Assembly: GCA_934647235.1 (NCBI GenBank)
Contig: CAKUFG010000029.1
Span: 1 to 29,405, forward strand
Reading direction: 5' to 3'
Origin: an uncultured Clostridia bacterium
Lineage (GTDB): Bacteria > Bacillota > Clostridia > Christensenellales > Aristaeellaceae
DNA length: 29,405 nucleotides
Shown here: positions 14,746-22,965 of the stretch, piece after piece
Position numbering within the stretch: position 1 is the first letter of the stretch
Layout: every line of letters begins with the position of its first letter
Made by a program: the position numbers and the translations under genes
The notes under the pieces: model-generated
What the model was told of the DNA's origin: nothing
The model's input: only the letters and a program-made list of their open reading frames with translations
Database searches by the model: none

Positions 14746-17373
14746 TTATACGATAGCGACCGTTGATCCCCGCAGCGTTTTGGATACAACGATCTGGCGC
14801 TCAATCCTTTCCTCCAGCTCCTGCACATGCGAAATGATGCCGATCAGACGCTTGCCGTCTGCAAGATCGTTCAAAACCCGCAGGGCATTGCGCAAGGCAT
14901 TCTCGTCCAGCATGCCGAAGCCCTCATCGATGAACATGGCCTCCATGCGGATTGCGCCGCTCTGCCCCTGCACCACATCGGAAAGCCCCAGCGCCAGCGC
15001 AAGGCTGGCAAGGAAGGATTCGCCGCCGGAAAGGGTGGAAACATCGCGCCAGCAGCCGGTGCTGCGATCCAGCACGTCCAGATCAAGCCCGGACTGATGC
15101 ACGCGGTCCTCCGCAGATTCCTTGCAGCGAAGGATAAACATGCCGTCCGTCAGGACGGAGAGGCGTTTATTGGCTGCCGCAGCGATCTGCTTGAAATAAT
15201 ACTGCTGCACATACGCCTCAAAGGTCAGCTTGGCCCTGCGGCTGCCGCCTGCCTTGCCGGAGCAGCAATCGTAAAGCTCCCGGACAACCGCCCAGTGTTC
15301 TTCCCTGCGTTTGCGCTTTTTGTATGCCTTGTCTATGGCTTTATGAGCGTTTTCATGTATGCCCACTTTTTTCGCAGCGTCCTTTTCAGCCGCATCGGCA
15401 GCGTCGAATTCTTCTTTAAGCCTGTCATACCGTTCCCGCAGTGCGGCAAGGTCAACGGGCTTCTTGTCCTTCAGCTTTTCGGCCAGCCGGGATACCCGGC
15501 CGAGAAGCAGCTGCTTCTGCTCGTTGTGACTGTTGATCAGCTTCTCCGCCTGCTCCATCTCAGGTTGACTCATCACAGCCAACGCAAAGTCCTCAGCATC
15601 CGCAAATCCGTGCTCGGCCAGCCCCGCTGCAAAAGCATCCCGCTGCTTTTCCAGCTCTGCCTGGGTATCCTTCATCTGCTTATGCAGGGTTTCAAGCTTG
15701 CCGTTGTTTGTGCTGATCTGGTCCTTCAGCGCCTGCACCTCATTGCGCGCATGCTGCATCTGATTCCGATACCGCTGCGCCTGACCCCGAAGGCTTTCAA
15801 TTCTCTTTTGAACCGAGTCCTCCGTTTCACTTTCGTCCAGACCCAGCGCAGCAAGGCGTTTCTGGGCGGTATTGATCTGCGCCTCGAGGGCTGTAAGGCT
15901 GTTTGAAGCGTCGTTCAGGCTGCGCTCGGCATTGCGGCGCTGGTTTTCCGCCGTCTCCAACGCCTCGCGCGTCACCGCAGAGGCTGTCAGTCGGGCCGGA
16001 TGCGGATGCTCCACAGCGCCGCACACCGGACAAGGCTTTCCCTTCTCAAGCGAAGCCGCTAGCAAGCCTGCCTGGCTGAGGTAATAGCTCTCCTTGGCGG
16101 CGCTGTAAGCCTCGTCCGCCCTGCGGCTGTCTTTCGTCAGCGCGGCAAGATCATGCTGAAGGCGCGTGCGCTTTTTCTTGTTTGCATCCAGCTCCTTCAG
16201 GGCAGGGATTTCATCATTGAGCGCCTGCGCCTGCTGCAGCAGGGAATTCGCTTCCTCCTGATGGACTTCGGCGTCGTTCAGCTGTTTTTCCGCCTCCGGC
16301 ATCCGCTTGGAAGCCTCCGCCAGGCTGTCCTCCGCATTCCGGCAGTCCTGCTGCTGCGTGCCGAGTTGTCCTTCCAGGCTCTTGATCAGGCTCCGCGTCG
16401 GCTGCAGCGCCTGCGCTTTCCGGGCGCGCGCAAGCCTTTGCTGCTGCGCATCCACCGCAGCCTGCCGCTCCTGCAGGTCGTTCAGCGCAGCGCGGCAATG
16501 ATTATACTCTTCAAAATCCTGATTGAGAGACTTACCCTGTTCGATCTGAACGTTCGTCTCCATTTGCTGCTGTTCAAGCTGCTTTTTCTGCTGCGCGGCC
16601 TGCTTCTGATTCTCCCGTTCAAGCGCTATCAGGCGCGTAAGAACCTCCAGCAGCTGCCCGGCGTATTTAGGATCAGCGCAGTACTGCTGCAGCAGTTCTT
16701 TTTCCTCAAACTGCTTATCCGGAGCGATGCTTTGGGCAGCCACGCTGATGGCCGTATCCAGCTCATCGCGCTCCTTATTGCAGGCGCTGTTCATATTCTG
16801 GAGCCTGAAGCGCACAGCCTCGTACATGCCGGTGTTGAAGAGCTTCTGGAACAGCTTCTTGCGCTCGTCTGACGGCGCATTGAGGATTTTCAAAAAATCC
16901 CCCTGCGCAATCATCACCGTTTGGGTAAACTGATCCTGGGTCAGGCCCAGCAGCTCATATACCCTGGCGTTCACATCCTGCAGCCCTTCCAGGTACTCCT
17001 TGGTTTCAAGGCATTCCATCCTGGCGTTCGCCATCTGCGTCGTCGTCCCTTCGCCGGAGCGCTTGGCGCGGGTATACTCCGGATTGCGCCGGATCCGCCA
17101 GGTTTTCTCCCTGTGGGTGAAGGTAAGCTCGACATAGGTTTCGGTTTTTGGCGCAGCATAATCGGACCGGAAGGACTTGCTTTTCCGGCGCTCCTTGCCG
17201 CCTGAGGCCTCGCCGTACAATGCAAAGCTGATCGCGTCAAATATGGTGGTTTTGCCCGCGCCGGTATCGCCTGCGATCAAGAACAGCCCCGTCTCTCCCA
17301 GCCGGCTGAAGTCGATCTCGGTTGCTTCCGCATAGGGGCCAAACGCGGACAGGATGATTTTAACGGGCTTCAT
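14746..17373 (-). CDS. sbcC: SbcC, ATPase subunit of the SbcCD DNA end-processing nuclease
   Basis: SMC/Rad50-type ATPase of 875 aa that with SbcD cleaves DNA hairpins and protein-blocked ends at stalled forks and palindromes. The N-terminal MKPVKIILSAFGPY is typical. Walker A GDTGAGKT is at 35-42. Long Gln/Glu/Leu-rich coiled coils (about 190-440 and 470-720) flank the zinc hook CPVC at 448-451. The C-terminal half has the ABC signature LSGGE at 781-785 and Walker B FIDEGFGMLD close behind. All key elements are intact. The ATG overlaps the last 14 bases of sbcD, so the genes are translationally coupled. It is somewhat shorter than the roughly 1,000-aa proteobacterial form but normal for Clostridia. 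Confidence 0.97.
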   Translation of the reverse strand: MKPVKIILSAFGPYAEATEIDFSRLGETGLFLIAGDTGAGKTTIFDAISFALYGEASGGKERRKSKSFRSDYAAPKTETYVELTFTHREKTWRIRRNPEYTRAKRSGEGTTTQMANARMECLETKEYLEGLQDVNARVYELLGLTQDQFTQTVMIAQGDFLKILNAPSDERKKLFQKLFNTGMYEAVRFRLQNMNSACNKERDELDTAISVAAQSIAPDKQFEEKELLQQYCADPKYAGQLLEVLTRLIALERENQKQAAQQKKQLEQQQMETNVQIEQGKSLNQDFEEYNHCRAALNDLQERQAAVDAQQQRLARARKAQALQPTRSLIKSLEGQLGTQQQDCRNAEDSLAEASKRMPEAEKQLNDAEVHQEEANSLLQQAQALNDEIPALKELDANKKKRTRLQHDLAALTKDSRRADEAYSAAKESYYLSQAGLLAASLEKGKPCPVCGAVEHPHPARLTASAVTREALETAENQRRNAERSLNDASNSLTALEAQINTAQKRLAALGLDESETEDSVQKRIESLRGQAQRYRNQMQHARNEVQALKDQISTNNGKLETLHKQMKDTQAELEKQRDAFAAGLAEHGFADAEDFALAVMSQPEMEQAEKLINSHNEQKQLLLGRVSRLAEKLKDKKPVDLAALRERYDRLKEEFDAADAAEKDAAKKVGIHENAHKAIDKAYKKRKRREEHWAVVRELYDCCSGKAGGSRRAKLTFEAYVQQYYFKQIAAAANKRLSVLTDGMFILRCKESAEDRVHQSGLDLDVLDRSTGCWRDVSTLSGGESFLASLALALGLSDVVQGQSGAIRMEAMFIDEGFGMLDENALRNALRVLNDLADGKRLIGIISHVQELEERIERQIVVSKTLRGSTVAIV

Positions 17374-18493
17374 CCGGCTTTTCCTCCAGTTCTCTGATCA
17401 CTTTATTGATCACCTGCATGTGCTTTTCACCCGGCCGCTGGCCATTGTTCTGCAGGCAGTAAAAATCAGCAAACAGCTCCGCAACGGATTTATTCTCCAT
17501 CGCTTCTGTCGCTTTGATATCCAAATCTAATTTGGTCTTTGAATTCACCACGGAAAACTTCATCATGTTGGGAAAGTTTACCGACAGGGTGACCTTGGCG
17601 TCGGGGGGCGGAAGCTCATCGTGAATCGTGATCCACACATAATCCTCCGAATAAGGCATGTTTTTGATATCGTCCAGGCTGCCCTCGATCAACCGCACAT
17701 CATGCAGGGGATGCAGCGGGACTGTGCGCACCAGCACCTCGCCCTTTTCCTGCATATCCACAATGGTGACGGATTTTTTGTGCGATACCTCAGAAAAGGA
17801 GTATTTCAGGGGGGACCCGGCATAACGCAGCGTATCCCGCAGCACCCTCTGCGGCCTGTGGATATGCCCCAGGGCCACATAGTCAAAGCCGTCGAACACC
17901 GCGCCGTCGATATGATCCAGCGTGCCGATGTTCATCTCCTCGGATTCGCATACTTCGCAGCCCAGAATAAACTGGTGGCACAGCAGAACATTGCGCTTGC
18001 TGTAATCAATATCCGCATTTCGCAGCACCGCCTGCACCGCATCCTGACAGGCTGCAATTTTCTCCTCCGGAAACGCTCGCTTCGCCTGCGCCGGGCGCAG
18101 GAACGGGAGCATCCATACCGTAATATCGCCGTCCCGATCCTCCAGCGTCACATGCTGCAATTCCCCCTGAAAAGCCTCTGTAACGTATACGCCAGAGCCT
18201 TTGACAAGAGAAGAAAAATAGGAGATGCGCAGCGCCGAATCATGGTTGCCGCTGATGACAAACACCTTCTGCCCGTTTTGCACCAACCTGGATACAAAGC
18301 CGTCAAACAGCGCCATGGCCTCCGCCTGGGGCGAGGTGCGCTGATATACGTCGCCGGCAACCAGCACCGCATCAACCCGCTCTTCCGCAGCGATCTGTAC
18401 GATTTGATCCAGAATGAATTGCTGATCGTCAATCAAAGAAAGATCGTTCATCTGCTTTCCTAAATGCAGATCAGCTGTATGAAGAAATCTCAT
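17360..18493 (-). CDS. sbcD: SbcD, metallophosphoesterase subunit of the SbcCD nuclease
   Basis: Mn-dependent Mre11-like nuclease of 377 aa. Metal-binding motifs appear in order: DLHLGK at 8-13, GDVYQR near 47-52, GNHDS near 83-87, LCHQFI, and GHIHRPQ, all intact. The C-terminal capping domain follows. The ATG at 18493 (MRFLHTADLHLGK) is chosen because AAAGGA stands 8-10 bases upstream and the family begins there; a GTG seven codons earlier is in frame but lacks a site. It is the first gene of the unit sbcD-sbcC and probably the exporter pair. A possible promoter lies 45 bases upstream. Confidence 0.96.
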   Translation of the reverse strand: MRFLHTADLHLGKQMNDLSLIDDQQFILDQIVQIAAEERVDAVLVAGDVYQRTSPQAEAMALFDGFVSRLVQNGQKVFVISGNHDSALRISYFSSLVKGSGVYVTEAFQGELQHVTLEDRDGDITVWMLPFLRPAQAKRAFPEEKIAACQDAVQAVLRNADIDYSKRNVLLCHQFILGCEVCESEEMNIGTLDHIDGAVFDGFDYVALGHIHRPQRVLRDTLRYAGSPLKYSFSEVSHKKSVTIVDMQEKGEVLVRTVPLHPLHDVRLIEGSLDDIKNMPYSEDYVWITIHDELPPPDAKVTLSVNFPNMMKFSVVNSKTKLDLDIKATEAMENKSVAELFADFYCLQNNGQRPGEKHMQVINKVIRELEEKPDEAR

Positions 18494-18537
18494 GGTTATT
18501 TTCCTTTCCGACACTGTAAATGCTGTTCTTCTGTTTT

Positions 18538-18546
18538 ATTCTATCA
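18538..18546 (-). promoter_or_regulatory. Candidate extended -10 promoter for sbcDC
   Basis: On the minus strand TGA directly precedes TAGAAT (18543-18538), an extended -10. The upstream -35 region is poor. The surrounding A/T-rich stretch (18530-18600) is the only promoter-like sequence before sbcD. Confidence 0.4.
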
Positions 18547-18636
18547 TATTTTTTCTCAATCGCATAGTCTCTATATGCTTTAATACAGGCTGCATTTCAA
18601 TTCGCGGCAAATCGCATGCATTCATTCTGGCTGTCC

Positions 18637-18675
18637 AAAAATTCTGAAGGGCGGAGCCCCAAGGAGGCTCCGCCC
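18637..18675 (-). terminator. Intrinsic terminator after the first sulfatase
   Basis: Perfect 10-bp arms GGGCGGAGCC (18649-18658) and GGCTCCGCCC (18666-18675) with a 7-base loop. On the minus strand they are followed by TTCAGAATTTTT. It lies 24 bases after the sulfatase stop. Confidence 0.8.
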
Positions 18676-18699
18676 AATGAAATTGATTCATTTTATCCG

Positions 18700-20175
18700 T
18701 TACTTTGACAGCGCCAGCTGCTTGGCCGGGTCGCTGCCCGTGGGGCGGCTGGGATTGACCACCACGGCCTTTTCATAGTTTTCCCAGGCCTGCCAATAGA
18801 TGCTGCCGTGCTTGCTTTTCGCATCGTCCCACTCGTCGCGCAGGGCCAGCAGGCGCTCGCGCAGGCGCGCGGTGATCTCCTCATAGCCCGCCAGGTCGAA
18901 GCAGTTGTTCTTCTCCCACGGGTCGCTTTGCAGGTCAAACAGCTGCGTCAGCTTCAGGTTTTCCGTGCGGTATTCCAGCAGCTTGAAGCGCTCGTCCATC
19001 ACGCCGCGGATGCGCGCCTGGAAGGCCAGGTACAGCTCCTCGCGCACGCGCGCGTCGGCATTCTGCAACACGGGCAGCAGGCTCTTGCCCTCGACGGAAG
19101 CGGGAATTTCCACCCCGCACAGATCGCACAGCGTCGGGTATACATCCAGCAGATAGCACAGCTGCTCGCGGCGCTCGTTCTGGGGGATGCCGGGGCCGGC
19201 CATCACCAGCGGCACGCCCACGCTGTGCTCATAGATGTTCTGCTTGCCCATCAGGCCGTGCTGGCCGATGGCCAGGCCGTTATCGCCCATCAGCACCACG
19301 ATGGTATCCTCCAGCAGGCCCTTCTCGCGCACCGCGTCCATCACCTCGCCGATGCGGTAATCGATGTGGCTGATCATGGCGTAATAATCGGCAATGTGCT
19401 GGCGCACCTTCATGGTATCGCGCGGATAGGCCTCGATGGTCTCGTCGCGGCCGCGCGCCGACCAGCCGCAATTGACCACGGGCATGGCGGCAAAGTTATC
19501 CGGCAGGGGAATATCCTCCGCCTTGTACATGTGCTTGAATTCCTCCGGCATGGTGCGGGGATCGTGCGGGGCCAGGAAGGACAGGTACAGGAAGAAGGGC
19601 TTTTCCTCGTTATAGCTTTGGATGAAGCGCACCGCGTCGCCCGAGAACAGATCGGTGGAGTGCACGCCCGCGTTGATGCGGTCGGCGCGCACCAGCATGC
19701 TTGCGCCCGAGGCCGAGAAGTTGGGCGTAAAGTGGATGCGGTGCTCATACTGGCCGTTGGGGTTATAATCGCACACCGGCACGTTCCAATGATCCCACAT
19801 GCCGCCAAAGAAGATATCCGCCCCGCTGGAGAAGGAGCGCGCATAGGAATCCGGGCCGTTATGCCACTTGCCCACGCCGTGGGTATGATAGCCCGCGCCG
19901 CGCAGGCACTCGCCCAGGGTGATGTGCTCGGCGGGGATATCCTGCCCCTCGCCCGACAGGTGGAACAGCGTGCGGCCGGAATTGAGCATGGCGCGGCTGG
20001 GCATGCACACCGCGCCCAGCGTGCCGCCGGGAATGTGCGCGCGGGTGAAGGAGGTGCCGCGGCGCACCAGCTCGTCCATATGGGGGGTTTGAATGACGTC
20101 GTTGCCCAGGGCGTGGATGGTGCCCGCGCGCTGGTCGTCCGTCAGAAGAATGATCACATTTGGCTGTTTTTTCAT
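18700..20175 (-). CDS. Type I sulfatase (CxPSR), predicted cytoplasmic
   Basis: Sulfate-ester hydrolase of 491 aa in the alkaline-phosphatase fold. TDDQ at 12-15 gives the metal-binding Asp13/Asp14. The formylglycine motif CMPSR is at 57-61, with Cys57 the residue oxidised by a radical-SAM or FGE maturase not seen in this window. GDNG..IGQHGLMGKQN in the C-terminal half carries the remaining Asp, Asn, His and Lys ligands. The N-terminus MKKQPNVIILLTDD is already the first core strand, so there is no signal peptide and the enzyme should act inside the cell. The ATG at 20175 has GGAGGAA 9 bases upstream; a TTG six codons earlier lacks a site. The motif style resembles choline- and iduronate-sulfatase relatives, but the substrate is not determined. 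It is divergent from a DeoR regulator and closed by its own terminator. Confidence 0.94.
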   Translation of the reverse strand: MKKQPNVIILLTDDQRAGTIHALGNDVIQTPHMDELVRRGTSFTRAHIPGGTLGAVCMPSRAMLNSGRTLFHLSGEGQDIPAEHITLGECLRGAGYHTHGVGKWHNGPDSYARSFSSGADIFFGGMWDHWNVPVCDYNPNGQYEHRIHFTPNFSASGASMLVRADRINAGVHSTDLFSGDAVRFIQSYNEEKPFFLYLSFLAPHDPRTMPEEFKHMYKAEDIPLPDNFAAMPVVNCGWSARGRDETIEAYPRDTMKVRQHIADYYAMISHIDYRIGEVMDAVREKGLLEDTIVVLMGDNGLAIGQHGLMGKQNIYEHSVGVPLVMAGPGIPQNERREQLCYLLDVYPTLCDLCGVEIPASVEGKSLLPVLQNADARVREELYLAFQARIRGVMDERFKLLEYRTENLKLTQLFDLQSDPWEKNNCFDLAGYEEITARLRERLLALRDEWDDAKSKHGSIYWQAWENYEKAVVVNPSRPTGSDPAKQLALSK

Positions 20176-20219
20176 GATGGCGTATTCCTCCAAGGTGTGC
20201 TTCGTACAATTACATACTC

Positions 20220-20248
20220 AGTATACGCCTTCCAGGCCCCGGCTGCAA
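20220..20248 (-). promoter_or_regulatory. Promoter of the first sulfatase gene
   Basis: On the minus strand TTGCAG (20248-20243), exactly 17 bp, TATACT (20225-20220), about 45 bases before the start codon. Confidence 0.7.
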
Positions 20249-20282
20249 GGCGCGTGCGGCGATTGCCCGGCACATTTCACAA

Positions 20283-20341
20283 TGCGCGAAAAATCCGCCA
20301 GAAACGCGCAGATTTGCGCAGCATATGACAGATTTTGCGCA
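20283..20341. promoter_or_regulatory. Candidate operator cluster between sulfatase and DeoR genes
   Basis: CAGATTTGCGCA (20309-20320) and CAGATTTTGCGCA (20329-20341) are direct repeats with starts 20 bp apart, about two helical turns. A looser inverted copy, TGCGCGAAAAATCCG, is at 20283-20297. The cluster lies between the two divergent -35 boxes, and the last copy ends 6 bases before the regulator's -35. This suits autoregulation and joint control by the DeoR protein; it is inferred, not shown. Confidence 0.55.
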
Positions 20342-20346
20342 AAGCA

Positions 20347-20375
20347 TTGCCATAGTGTCCGCTAATCCGTATAAT
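20347..20375 (+). promoter_or_regulatory. Promoter of the DeoR-family regulator gene
   Basis: TTGCCA (20347-20352), 17-bp spacer, perfect TATAAT (20370-20375), 34 bases before the chosen start codon. Confidence 0.75.
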
Positions 20376-20408
20376 TATTGCATAATCGCTGCAAGGGAGG
20401 CTGCGCGC

Positions 20409-21158
20409 ATGCTGGGCGTTGAACGGCTGGACGGTATCATGGAGATGCTCAAGGACGGGCAGGCGGTGTCCATCCACACCCTATCCAAAACGCTGTATAT
20501 CAGCGAGTCCACGCTGCGGCGCGATCTGGCCGCCCTGCAGAAGGAGGGGCTGATCCGCCGCATCCGCGGCGGCGCGATCCTGGCGGCCAACAACCGGGAG
20601 GTGCCGCGCCTGATCCGCGAAAACGAGGCCCCGGATATCAAAAACATCATCGGCGCACGCGCGGCAGAGCTGGTGCATCCGGGCGATGTGATCCTGCTGG
20701 ATCCCTCCACCACCTGCAGCTATATGGTGCCCTACCTGCCGCAGCACACAGACCTGCTGGCCATTACCTCGGGCCTGAAAACCGCGCTGGCACTGAGCGA
20801 GCGGCACATCCGCACCATGGTGACGGGCGGCACCGTGATGGACAACGCCTACTCCATGGTGGGCAATTATACCGAGCCGCTGCTTCGCAGCATAATGGCC
20901 GATACGCTGTTTTTCTCCTGCCGGGGCGTGGGGCTGGACGGACGCATCTGCGGCTCCTGCATTGAGGAAATCGACGTGCGCCGCATGATGGCCCAGCACG
21001 CGCGCAGGATTGTATTCATGGTTCCCTCGCATAAAATCGGGCGCGAGTATTTTTACACCTACGGCAGCCTGGCCGACGTGGATGAGGTGATCTGCGACGA
21101 GCCCCTGCCCGCCACCTGGCAGGAAATGATCGGCAAAAACCGGAACAAGGCGAAATAA
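20409..21158 (+). CDS. DeoR-family transcriptional regulator
   Basis: DNA-binding repressor-type regulator of 249 aa. Residues about 5-57 are a DeoR winged helix-turn-helix: ERLDGIMEMLKDG, then the recognition region ISESTLRRDLAALQKEGLIRRIRGGA. The rest is a DeoRC sugar-phosphate sensor domain related to ribose-5-phosphate isomerase, with LDPSTTC, ITSGLKTALAL, MVTGGTV and FFSCRGVGLDGRI visible. The usual DSSK block is replaced by VPSHKIG. The ATG at 20409 has AAGGGAGG 8 bases upstream; a longer frame reaching back to 20325 would run over the promoter. The ligand is probably a sugar phosphate made from the desulfated product. Its likely targets are itself and the divergent sulfatase, perhaps also the operon at 22-28 kb. 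Confidence 0.92.
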   Translation: MLGVERLDGIMEMLKDGQAVSIHTLSKTLYISESTLRRDLAALQKEGLIRRIRGGAILAANNREVPRLIRENEAPDIKNIIGARAAELVHPGDVILLDPSTTCSYMVPYLPQHTDLLAITSGLKTALALSERHIRTMVTGGTVMDNAYSMVGNYTEPLLRSIMADTLFFSCRGVGLDGRICGSCIEEIDVRRMMAQHARRIVFMVPSHKIGREYFYTYGSLADVDEVICDEPLPATWQEMIGKNRNKAK

Positions 21159-21225
21159 TCATAGAGCAACGGCGCTTTCTTGAAAAACATGAAGCGCTGA
21201 AGATATGCTGCTGCATTAACGTGGC

Positions 21226-21394
21226 CACCAAAAGCCTTCTCCTTGAGGAGAAGGCGGCGAATGTAATGAGCCGGATGAGGTGTAGTCGCCGCAGCGGCGT
21301 TATCTTTTAATTAGTTATAATAACGGCCTTTTCATGGCCTACACCTCACCACCGCCTACGGCGGAGCCTCTCCTCAAGGAGAAGCCTTTTGGTG
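21226..21394. mobile_element. MITE-like palindromic element, no coding capacity
   Basis: The 169-bp element is bounded by near-perfect inverted ends. The left end starts CACCAAAAGCCTTCTCCTTG, and the right end, read inversely, starts CACCAAAAGGCTTCTCCTTG. Inner arms TGAGGTGTAG (21276-21285) and CTACACCTCA (21339-21348) also pair, and each end holds its own CTCCTTGAGGAG-type palindrome. The whole can fold into one long cruciform or hairpin. It has no transposase. This is the build of a miniature inverted-repeat element moved in trans. No clear target-site duplication was found by eye. Confidence 0.65.
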
Positions 21395-21483
21395 TCTGCA
21401 TTTCCCGGCATATTCAAGCTGTTACTTTTTCCCTCATCCGTCTCGCTATTCGCTCGACACCTTGTCCGCAATTCGGCATAGTC

Positions 21484-21846
21484 GTATTTGAACAAATAAT
21501 TGTTCAAATACTCGTTGCCTCATTGAGCCAATCGCCCCGCGCTTCTGCCTTGCGGCAAGCGCGGGTTTCGGGCGGCAATTTGCGAAATTGCGCGCCCTCA
21601 GCCGCCTGCGGCGGCGCTTATGCGCCCGCCCTATTCTGCCGCTGGCAGGGGCGGTACTCCGGCTCCCGTATGGGAGAAGGCTTTTATCGTTGTGCGCTAT
21701 GCAAGAAACTTGGATGTTCTGCCCAACTATCGCAATCCGCCACGCCTGATTCCCGCATCCAACCACGCCCCCGTGGCACTCCGATGCAATCGGCGCGGGC
21801 GTGCGCAGTACGACCGAAGGGGGAAAATGAAGAATCGCCCGGGCGG
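21484..21846. repeat. Dense run of short perfect inverted repeats (hairpin array), non-coding
   Basis: In about 360 bases without a credible gene, a series of hairpins stands nearly end to end: 21484-21511 (12-bp arms GTATTTGAACAA), 21536-21565 (9-bp arms CCCGCGCTT), 21570-21597 (GGGCG-GCAATTT with one bulge), 21601-21615 (GCCGCC), 21613-21626 (GGCGC), 21663-21676 (CTCCC), 21763-21776 (CCACG), 21781-21793 (CCGAT), and a CGCCCGGGCG palindrome near 21837. Short open frames here have no ribosome sites or recognisable protein motifs. It could be a structured RNA, a REP/BIME-type repeat composite or transposon debris. The rest of the 21159-22009 gap shows nothing else. Confidence 0.6.
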
Positions 21847-21959
21847 AGTTTACTCCAGACCGAGCGATTCAAGTTTTTCCCTGCCACGGGGGGCGGATGG
21901 GCGGCAGTGCCGCCTTCCAGTTTAAAATCAGCAGCTTTTACGTCACAAACAGGTTCTTT

Positions 21960-21986
21960 GTTACTTTCTTCACTGAAGAAAGTAAC
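21960..21986. repeat. Perfect 12-bp-arm hairpin near the kinase 3' end
   Basis: GTTACTTTCTTC (21960-21971) and GAAGAAAGTAAC (21975-21986) enclose a 3-base loop. Neither strand has a T tract directly after it, so it is not a standard terminator. It lies 24 bases beyond the kinase stop and may stabilise that mRNA end or belong to a dispersed repeat. Confidence 0.6.
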
Positions 21987-22009
21987 GTATCTCCCCGTCC
22001 CTTCGTTCC

Positions 22010-22951
22010 TCACTTCGCCGCGCGGGCGTACTCCGCCATAAAGCGCGTGCGGAAGTCGGGCGCGGGAACATCGCCGCCGCGCAGCACAGCCTCCAGCGCG
22101 CAGCCGAATACCGGCGGCACGTCGGCGCGGATCATCCGCGCGCGGGGGGAGGCCTTGGCCGTGACGGACTGCGCATACTCCGGGAACGCGGCGAAAATGC
22201 CGCCGCTCATCACCACATCAAAATCGCCGGGGAAATAGCGCTCCGCCGCCCAGGTCAGCTCCGACAGCGCCGTGCTGCCGCGCTCAAAGATCTCGCGGCT
22301 GACGCAATCCCCCTGCCTGCGCCCCTCGAACACGCAGTGCGCAAAGGAGGCGATGTAGGGTCGCCCGCCGCTGTAAATGGCGGGAATATTGCCCTCCGGC
22401 GATACGCCGCCCATCTGCGCGCGCACCAGATCGTACAGAACCGTCTTGGGGCCGCGCCCCTCCACCTGCTTGATGGCAGCCAGGATCGCATCCCTGCCCA
22501 GGATAAACCCGCTGCCTACCGTGTCGATCAAATACCCCAGCCCGCCGATGTGATACAGCGCGTCGGGCGTGCGCGCAAACAGGCTGCACCCCGTGCCGCA
22601 CACAATGCAGCAGCCCGGCGCCTGCCCCAGCATGGAGGAGATCATCCCCCAGCCGTCATCCTCCAGATACAGCGGCCAATCGGCAAAGGCCGCGCGCAGC
22701 GGCCCGCGCATGGCCTCGCCATAATAATTCATGGATGCGATGCCGCAAAAGGCATAGTCCGGCTTGCCGCCGGGAATGTGCTGCGCTACCCGGCGCAGGG
22801 TGGAGACGGCGCGGCGAAGCGCCTCCTCCAGCCCCATGTCCATGGCGTTGCAGCCCAGGCTGATATCCCGCAGAAGGATCCGCCCGCTCTCATCCAGCAG
22901 CAGCGTTTCAGTCTTGGTGCCGCCCGCGTCCAAAGCGATAAAATAGCCCAT
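22010..22951 (-). CDS. BadF/BadG/BcrA/BcrD-type ASKHA ATPase, N-acetylglucosamine-kinase-like
   Basis: Cytoplasmic 313-aa sugar-kinase-like protein with the actin-type ATPase fold. The phosphate-1 loop LDAGGTKT is at 7-14, the phosphate-2 loop VCGTGCS at 117-123, the adenosine-side motif VMSGGIF near 255-262, and GSGFILG at 146-152 matches the family block after the catalytic region. Asp98/Asp99 in LEDDG are the likely catalytic acids. The family includes mammalian and bacterial GlcNAc and glucosamine kinases as well as activators of dehydratases; length and context favour a sugar kinase, probably of an amino sugar. It begins 14 bp after the second sulfatase with AAAGGAG upstream, so the two are co-translated: sulfate removal, then phosphorylation. 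Confidence 0.87.
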   Translation of the reverse strand: MGYFIALDAGGTKTETLLLDESGRILLRDISLGCNAMDMGLEEALRRAVSTLRRVAQHIPGGKPDYAFCGIASMNYYGEAMRGPLRAAFADWPLYLEDDGWGMISSMLGQAPGCCIVCGTGCSLFARTPDALYHIGGLGYLIDTVGSGFILGRDAILAAIKQVEGRGPKTVLYDLVRAQMGGVSPEGNIPAIYSGGRPYIASFAHCVFEGRRQGDCVSREIFERGSTALSELTWAAERYFPGDFDVVMSGGIFAAFPEYAQSVTAKASPRARMIRADVPPVFGCALEAVLRGGDVPAPDFRTRFMAEYARAAK

Positions 22952-22965
22952 GGCGCGCTCCTTTA

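Noticed and set aside
20325..20408. Upstream start for the DeoR regulator
   Set aside because: The extension contains the TTGCCA-17-TATAAT promoter; AAGGGAGG before 20409 marks the real start.
21159..21990. CRISPR array
   Set aside because: The repeats are inverted pairs of differing sequence, not identical direct repeats with unique spacers, and no cas genes are near.
21334..22041. A 235-codon plus-strand frame and other short frames in the repeat-rich gap
   Set aside because: They run through palindromic repeats, have no ribosome site or protein motif, and have unnatural composition.
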